8,991 nucleotides of DNA from XYC2-FULL-41-22 sp041666465. Lineage in GTDB: Bacteria; Patescibacteriota; Gracilibacteria; UBA1369; UBA12470. The position numbers and the translations under genes are program-made. The stretch covers positions 1 to 8,991 of the forward strand of contig JBAYGX010000058.1 in assembly GCA_041666465.1 (NCBI GenBank), read 5' to 3'. Below, in pieces: positions 4,856 through 8,991 of the stretch (its first letter is position 1; each line of letters opens with the position of its first letter). A model generated the notes under the pieces. The model ran no database searches. It was not told the DNA's origin and saw only the letters and a list, made by a program, of their open reading frames with translations.

Positions 4856-5488
4856 ATGAAACAAATAAAAATTTATACCGATGGCAGTTCGAAAGGCAAT
4901 CCTGGCCCTGGTGGATGGGCTTTTGTTGTTTTAGCAGATGGCAGCGCAAAGACGCGAAGCATTCTTTGCGCCTCTTCGGGCGGAGAAGATGCGACTACAA
5001 ATAATAGGATGGAAATTATGGGAGCGATCGAGGCGCTAGAATGGGTGAGAAAAAATTTCGCTCGGGCGAGTTTAAAAATAGATCTCTTTAGCGATTCGAG
5101 TCTTCTCATTAAAACCATGCGCGGAGAGTTTAAGTCCAAAAAAAATCTCGACTTATGGAGAGAGTTGGCACAACTTGCCGAAGGATTAAATATAAAATGG
5201 AATTGGGTAAAAGGACACGCGACCGATAAATACAATAATATGTGCGATAAGTTGGCACAGGATGCGGCGGATAAGGTTGAGCCTGCTGTTGAGGTTTCGG
5301 ATAAGGATGTGCAGGGTTTTTATTGCCCAAAATGCAAGAAAGAAACTGATGGAATTTTAACTCAAAAAACTTCCGACTCGCCGATTCGTGTGGACTGCAC
5401 GCATTGCGGTAAATACATTAAATTTGCCGAGAAGACGGAAGAGAACTTGGGAAGAGTTAAGGATCCCGAAGAGAATTCGTTGTTTTAA
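4856..5488 (+). CDS. rnhA: Ribonuclease HI with C-terminal zinc-ribbon extension
   Basis: Degrades the RNA strand of RNA-DNA hybrids (primers, R-loops) in the cytoplasm with two metal ions. Starting at ATG 4856 the protein has 210 residues. The catalytic set is complete: D9 in YTDGSSKGNPGPGG, E53 in NNRMEIMGAIEAL, D80 in FSDSS, H121 in WVKGHATDKYNNM and D131 in CDKLA. The RNase H fold ends near residue 138. The remaining 70 residues are an addition absent from E. coli RnhA (155 residues). They carry CPKC (157-160) and CTHC (181-184), a four-cysteine zinc-ribbon pattern with 20 residues between the pairs, then an acidic tail. The known hybrid-binding domain of eukaryotic and some bacterial RNases H is N-terminal and unlike this. 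The gene overlaps the opposing small gene by four bases at their stops. The enzyme call is firm; the ribbon's role is unknown. Confidence 0.94.
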   Translation: MKQIKIYTDGSSKGNPGPGGWAFVVLADGSAKTRSILCASSGGEDATTNNRMEIMGAIEALEWVRKNFARASLKIDLFSDSSLLIKTMRGEFKSKKNLDLWRELAQLAEGLNIKWNWVKGHATDKYNNMCDKLAQDAADKVEPAVEVSDKDVQGFYCPKCKKETDGILTQKTSDSPIRVDCTHCGKYIKFAEKTEENLGRVKDPEENSLF

Positions 5489-5691
5489 ACAACTTTTGTT
5501 GTCGCAATGGCTCTTTTCTTATACTTCAATATTTCAATTAATACTGCGCAAGCGGCTTCGCATTGCTCACTCGTTCCGTTCACAAACGTCATAAACAAAC
5601 TGGTAATAGCACCTTTATCGCCTCTAATCGCTTTATCTCTCAGCTCCGCTATATGGCTTGGAATTTCTACTTCTGGTTCCGCGATTTTCAT
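5485..5691 (-). CDS. Hypothetical small helical protein
   Basis: This is a 68-residue ORF from ATG at 5691 to TAA; I do not recognise a family. Residues 11-34 and 40-58 look alpha-helical, with two cysteines (44, 48) on one face of the second helix, and the C-terminus is basic (KYKKRAIATTKVV). It lies 64 bases downstream of thioredoxin on the same strand with no clear terminator between, so the two may be co-transcribed. The leader AAACAAATCAAAACA resembles the A-rich leaders of its neighbours. Its stop overlaps the RNase HI stop by four bases. Coding status is likely from context and composition; a chance ORF cannot be excluded. Confidence 0.55.
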   Translation of the reverse strand: MKIAEPEVEIPSHIAELRDKAIRGDKGAITSLFMTFVNGTSEQCEAACAVLIEILKYKKRAIATTKVV

Positions 5692-5755
5692 TGTTTTGAT
5701 TTGTTTTAGGGCTGGTCACGTGACAGAGTTTCGCCTTTGACTCCCTCGCCGGTTA
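5692..5755. other. trxA to small-orphan spacer with a 10-bp palindrome
   Basis: The gap holds the perfect palindrome GTCACGTGAC at 5715-5724. No clear promoter or U-tailed hairpin is visible, which fits transcription through from trxA. The palindrome may be a regulator site, but nothing else in the window shares it. Confidence 0.4.
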
Positions 5756-6070
5756 TTATTTAAGTTCCTTGATCTTAGCCTCAAGCCCCTCTTTCGTTTT
5801 TGAACCTGGAAACTCATATACCATTTGCCCATCCTTAAAGAAAAGCACCGCCGGTATACTCATAATCCCATACTGCTCAGCGATATCACCGCTTTCATCA
5901 ACATTAACTTTCCCTATTTTTACGTCAGGATAAGCTGCTGATAATTCATCTATAATAGGGGCAAGCATTCTGCAAGGACCGCACCAATCAGCGTAGAAAT
6001 CGATAACCGCGAGACCTTTACCGTTTAGAACTTCTTGTCGAAAAGTATCCGAAGTAAATATATGAGCCAT
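5756..6070 (-). CDS. trxA: Thioredoxin
   Basis: This is a cytoplasmic thiol-disulfide reductant that is normally recycled by thioredoxin reductase. At 104 residues it is of normal length. The active site WCGPC is at residues 29-33. The buried aspartate D24 (VIDFYADW), the KVNVDE segment (54-59), the cis-proline P73 in MSIPAVLFF and the glycine in EFPGS (near 89) are all present. There is no signal peptide or membrane anchor. The ATG at 6070 follows an ACAAAAACAAC leader without a Shine-Dalgarno motif. It diverges from the large wall enzyme at 6236 and is followed by the 68-residue orphan. No reductase gene is visible here. Confidence 0.95.
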   Translation of the reverse strand: MAHIFTSDTFRQEVLNGKGLAVIDFYADWCGPCRMLAPIIDELSAAYPDVKIGKVNVDESGDIAEQYGIMSIPAVLFFKDGQMVYEFPGSKTKEGLEAKIKELK

Positions 6071-6101
6071 GTTGTTTTTGTTATGTGTTAAATACGATTT
6101 G

Positions 6102-6129
6102 ATTTTAACATGTCGCCTTTTTCACACAA
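6102..6129 (-). promoter_or_regulatory. trxA promoter (extended -10)
   Basis: On the minus strand TGTTAAAAT gives a TG-extended -10 (TAAAAT, 6107-6102), with TTGTGT (6129-6124) 16 bases upstream as the -35. The start would lie near 6095, leaving about 25 bases of A-rich leader. Confidence 0.45.
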
Positions 6130-6195
6130 GATTATCCCATCTCAATCCTGTATTTTGTCAATTCTAATGTCGTATCAAGTCGGCGAAAAGTATGT

Positions 6196-6201
6196 TATAA
6201 T
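6196..6201 (+). promoter_or_regulatory. Extended -10 promoter of the amidase/SpoIID gene
   Basis: TATAAT at 6196-6201 is preceded by TG one base upstream (TGTTATAAT). No good -35 lies 16-18 bases before it, as is usual for extended -10 promoters. The start would lie near 6208. A five-codon ORF (ATG at 6208, MQLSK, stop at 6223-6225) begins there and ends ten bases before the gene's ATG at 6236. Confidence 0.5.
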
Positions 6202-6235
6202 TTCTGGATGCAACTTTCTAAATAATAAATCCCGC

Positions 6236-8991
6236 ATGTCTATATATAAGAGAATTTCCACTGCACTAATCTTCACAATAATCGCCTCTCTTTTTTCATA
6301 TACAGTTGTATTTGAGAAAACTGATGGTATGAAAATTGGCACAGCTTATGATAGCGTGGAGCTCCACTTGGATCCGGAATTGCAGGCCTCAACCGATGGC
6401 GCGATAGCTTATCAAACGGATAAGACTTTTATTTCAAATGAATTCCAAGGTGAGTTCGAGTTTAATGCCGTTTCACTCGAATGGGAGGAGTTGGTACCTG
6501 ATGCGACTTCCATTAATTTTTATATTAAATTTCTGGAATCCGAAACCGGCGATTGGACGGATTGGATAACGCTCGACAAGGAGAGTGACGACGGGACGAC
6601 TTCTTATAGTTTTGCCGTAACAAATCCGGCAACCGCGTTTCAATATAAGGTTGTCATGCATTCGGATGATAGCGCGCAGACGCCTTATTTGAAGGATATG
6701 AGTTTTCAGTATGTAGATACAAGCAATGTAAATGAAGATGAAGAGGGGCTCCAGTCGCAAGCTCCTTCCGCCCCTTTGGAAAAAGTGAAATTTACCGACA
6801 CCTCTCTCGACATAATTTCCCGTTCCGAATGGGGCGCGGATGAGAGTTATCGCTTCTATACCGGGGATGAGTCCGAACTCGATGAGGATGACGGAAAATC
6901 TTCCACAATAGAACAAGAACTTTGGGGAGGTGCGTATAATGACGAACTCGAAATCGCAGATACGGTTTCGTATGAGGATGGCGAACGACTTGCTTGGGCG
7001 CAGGAATATCCCGAAGACATCACGAAAATAATCATTCATCATACTGCAACAACCAGCGATCTTGATGACCCCGAGGCGGCGATTCGCGCAATCTATTATT
7101 ATCACGCAATAAGTCGCGGATGGGGTGATGTCGGATACAATTATATTATCGATCAATATGGAAATATTTATGAAGGCCGCGCAGGTGGAGAAGGTGTTGT
7201 AGGCGGTCATTCGGCAGGATTTAATGTCGGATCGATTGGGATTTCAATTCTTGGAAATTATGAAGAAAGCGAGCTCTCTTATGACGCTCTTGTGAGCCTT
7301 ATGGCGCTTATTCAAGACCAGGCGGAAGAGTTTGATATTGATGTCGAAGGGTCTTCTCAATTCAGGGACCGCGTTCTCGCGAATGTTTCCGGACATCGTG
7401 ATTCTGATGCGACAGCATGTCCCGGGGAGAATGTTTATAAACTTTTGCCTTATATAAGGTCTTCTGTTGCAAGTGCTACTTCCGATTACAGTTACGATTC
7501 CACTACTACGGAGTTCGCTTATGAAGCTATTGAGGATTGGGAAACTATAAGTATGGATCCTGAAGATGAACAAGAATTTACTTTTAAATTAAAAAATATC
7601 GGAACCGAAACTTGGGATGACAAGACTTATCTTGTTGCGAATACGGATTATGATGCTGACTTGATTGTGAATTTAAACAAGGATGCTACCAAGAGTATCG
7701 CTTATTTGAACGAATCGTCTGTTGCACCCGGTTCTACTGGATCGTTTACGGTAAAATTAAATTCAAATATCCAAGGAGGGTTCGTTTCGTTTGATATTAC
7801 GCCTCTGTTTAACGGATACAAAAAGACTTCCAATTACATGAATCTACCGGTTTATGTGGAAGCACCAGATTTGTCTTACGAGGTTACCGATATCGACGTT
7901 GCAAGTGAAAGAATTGAGAGCGGACACGAGGTCGCAGTTTCGATTTCTATAAAAAATAACGGGAATATTACTTGGACTAATGATGGAGATTATCCGTTGT
8001 ATTTGGGAGTGCCTGATGGTGGAGAAAGCGATCTCATCTCGGGATTGGATAAGACGAAATATGGCTTGATGAGCGAGTCGTCGGTTGAGCCCGGTGAAAC
8101 TGCTTCGTTTGATTTTAATATTAAAGGACCTACCGCTTCCGGTTACTACACGGCTTATTTTACACCCGTATTCGGTGATGTGACCGAGGCTGAGCCGACA
8201 GACGACAGTTATTTCGAGATTCTGGCTTATGATAAATCCGATAAGGCGGAATTTGTTTCGAAAAGCGACAAGACCGAATTTGAGCCCGGTGAAAAAGAAG
8301 AAGTTTGGATTGAGCTTGAAAATATCGGATATGAAACTTGGACAGATGACAATATTTCCGTCGGATTCTTGAAATATATCGGAATCACCATCAGCAATTA
8401 TTACTTGGCGGAAAGTTCTGTTGAACCTGGAGAAACCGGGAAAATTAAGTTTACCTTGAGTGCACCGGGTGAAGAAGGCGATTATAAAATTCTTATCAAG
8501 CCTCGCATGAACGGATCGAATTTGGTGCAAAAATATTTCTATTATGAATTCTCGGTTGTGGATAATGACGAATCGAATTATGACGAGCCGGATGTGCGTG
8601 TTCGATTGAGTATAGATGAGAATGAACCTGTTATTACGGCTGATTCGGGTTTCGATATGTATTCCGATGATAAATTATTAAGAAGTTTTGATGGAGGCGA
8701 CGATGTGACGGTTTCTTTTGATGGAACTAATTACAAAATAACTTCTGGCGGTTTCGCTTGGGTTACAGATTCTTATCCTGTTTTCACACCGCAAATCTCA
8801 AGTACGATTATGGAGATTGATAATTTTGAAAACATACCTTCTTGGAACACTTCATTAAACGACAATAAGTATCGCGGTTCGCTTGAGGTGCGCGATGTTG
8901 ATGGAGAGATGGCGGTCATTAATGAATTGCCACTTGAGAGCTATGTGAAGGGCGTTGCGGAGGTTTCCAATAGCGATCCTACCGAGAAATT
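6236..8991 (+). CDS. Secreted PGRP-type amidase with three NBR1-like Ig domains and a SpoIID/LytB domain (C-terminus beyond window)
   Basis: One frame runs open from ATG 6236 to the window end, 918 codons with no stop. Residues 6-26 are a signal peptide or membrane anchor. Residues 70-160 form a W-rich beta domain of the kind that precedes bacterial PGRP amidases. The Amidase_2/PGRP domain spans about 193-408, with SRSEWGA (195-201), IIIHHTA (zinc ligand H268), GYNYIID (Y301) and GHRDSDATACPG (ligands H387 and C395). It would cut the bond between MurNAc and L-Ala. Three Ig-like units (about 430-540, 545-664, 666-776) share N-x-G-x-x-T-W and ESSVxPG, the NBR1-type pattern. From about 785 comes a SpoIID/LytB region: YRGSLEV (879-885), then NELPLESYVKGVAEVSNSDP from about 896. 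SpoIID proteins cleave glycan strands lacking peptides, the product of the amidase. No Shine-Dalgarno motif precedes the start. The domain calls are firm except that the Ig family is probable; the joint action is inference. Confidence 0.93.
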   Translation, partial: MSIYKRISTALIFTIIASLFSYTVVFEKTDGMKIGTAYDSVELHLDPELQASTDGAIAYQTDKTFISNEFQGEFEFNAVSLEWEELVPDATSINFYIKFLESETGDWTDWITLDKESDDGTTSYSFAVTNPATAFQYKVVMHSDDSAQTPYLKDMSFQYVDTSNVNEDEEGLQSQAPSAPLEKVKFTDTSLDIISRSEWGADESYRFYTGDESELDEDDGKSSTIEQELWGGAYNDELEIADTVSYEDGERLAWAQEYPEDITKIIIHHTATTSDLDDPEAAIRAIYYYHAISRGWGDVGYNYIIDQYGNIYEGRAGGEGVVGGHSAGFNVGSIGISILGNYEESELSYDALVSLMALIQDQAEEFDIDVEGSSQFRDRVLANVSGHRDSDATACPGENVYKLLPYIRSSVASATSDYSYDSTTTEFAYEAIEDWETISMDPEDEQEFTFKLKNIGTETWDDKTYLVANTDYDADLIVNLNKDATKSIAYLNESSVAPGSTGSFTVKLNSNIQGGFVSFDITPLFNGYKKTSNYMNLPVYVEAPDLSYEVTDIDVASERIESGHEVAVSISIKNNGNITWTNDGDYPLYLGVPDGGESDLISGLDKTKYGLMSESSVEPGETASFDFNIKGPTASGYYTAYFTPVFGDVTEAEPTDDSYFEILAYDKSDKAEFVSKSDKTEFEPGEKEEVWIELENIGYETWTDDNISVGFLKYIGITISNYYLAESSVEPGETGKIKFTLSAPGEEGDYKILIKPRMNGSNLVQKYFYYEFSVVDNDESNYDEPDVRVRLSIDENEPVITADSGFDMYSDDKLLRSFDGGDDVTVSFDGTNYKITSGGFAWVTDSYPVFTPQISSTIMEIDNFENIPSWNTSLNDNKYRGSLEVRDVDGEMAVINELPLESYVKGVAEVSNSDPTEK

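Noticed and set aside
6473..8530. Long minus-strand open frames at 6473-7210 (245 codons), 7244-7573 and 7844-8530 (228 codons)
   Set aside because: They lie opposite the continuous 918-codon amidase/SpoIID frame, which has complete family motifs. Their translations are low-complexity Ile/Arg/Phe-rich with no recognisable domain, typical of antisense shadows.
439..8991. Alternative genetic code (UGA as glycine, as in Gracilibacteria/Absconditabacteria)
   Set aside because: TGA ends the sigma-like gene and csaB at family-appropriate or otherwise plausible places, and no in-frame TGA interrupts any recognised domain.

Overview
This 8,991-base window looks like chromosomal DNA from a small-genome bacterium, most plausibly of the Candidate Phyla Radiation (Patescibacteria) or a similar deep lineage. 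That assignment is inference. It rests on the gene set (a lysine-rich mini-histone with a cysteine tail, a very large amidase plus SpoIID wall protein, orphan genes), on the lack of Shine-Dalgarno motifs before nearly every gene, and on possible leaderless promoters. The standard genetic code fits: TGA, TAA and TAG all serve as stops.

Layout. Positions 1-266 (minus) hold the N-terminal part of a small membrane protein of the drug/metabolite transporter type, cut by the window edge. Positions 493-2187 (plus) hold a 564-residue protein with three tryptophan-rich repeats of about 55 residues followed by a region resembling sigma-70 region 2. A 30-bp near-identical direct repeat (345-374 and 2207-2236, one mismatch, each with a palindromic core) brackets this gene, and the right copy lies just beyond the terminator of a tRNA-Gly(TCC) gene (2269-2343, minus). 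Next come a CsaB-type polysaccharide pyruvyl transferase (2481-3497, minus), a 39-residue lysine-rich protein with two Cys-Cys pairs (3626-3745, plus) followed by a clear terminator, an orphan acidic protein (3803-4624, minus) and tRNA-Gly(CCC) (4720-4793, minus). RNase HI with an added C-terminal zinc ribbon (4856-5488, plus) converges with a small orphan gene (5485-5691, minus), which lies downstream of thioredoxin (5756-6070, minus).

The right third is one uninterrupted reading frame, 6236 to the window end (918 codons, still open). It encodes an N-terminal membrane or signal segment, a beta-rich domain, a PGRP/Amidase_2 zinc amidase, three NBR1-like Ig domains and the start of a SpoIID/LytB domain.

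How the genes relate: the left half mixes information-processing genes (tRNAs, the sigma-like protein, the mini-histone, RNase HI) with a cell-envelope glycan enzyme. The right end is a secreted peptidoglycan-remodelling enzyme that appears to combine, in one chain, the two activities that endospore formers split between SpoIIP and SpoIID. Most genes look individually transcribed; the only likely operon is trxA with the 68-residue orphan.
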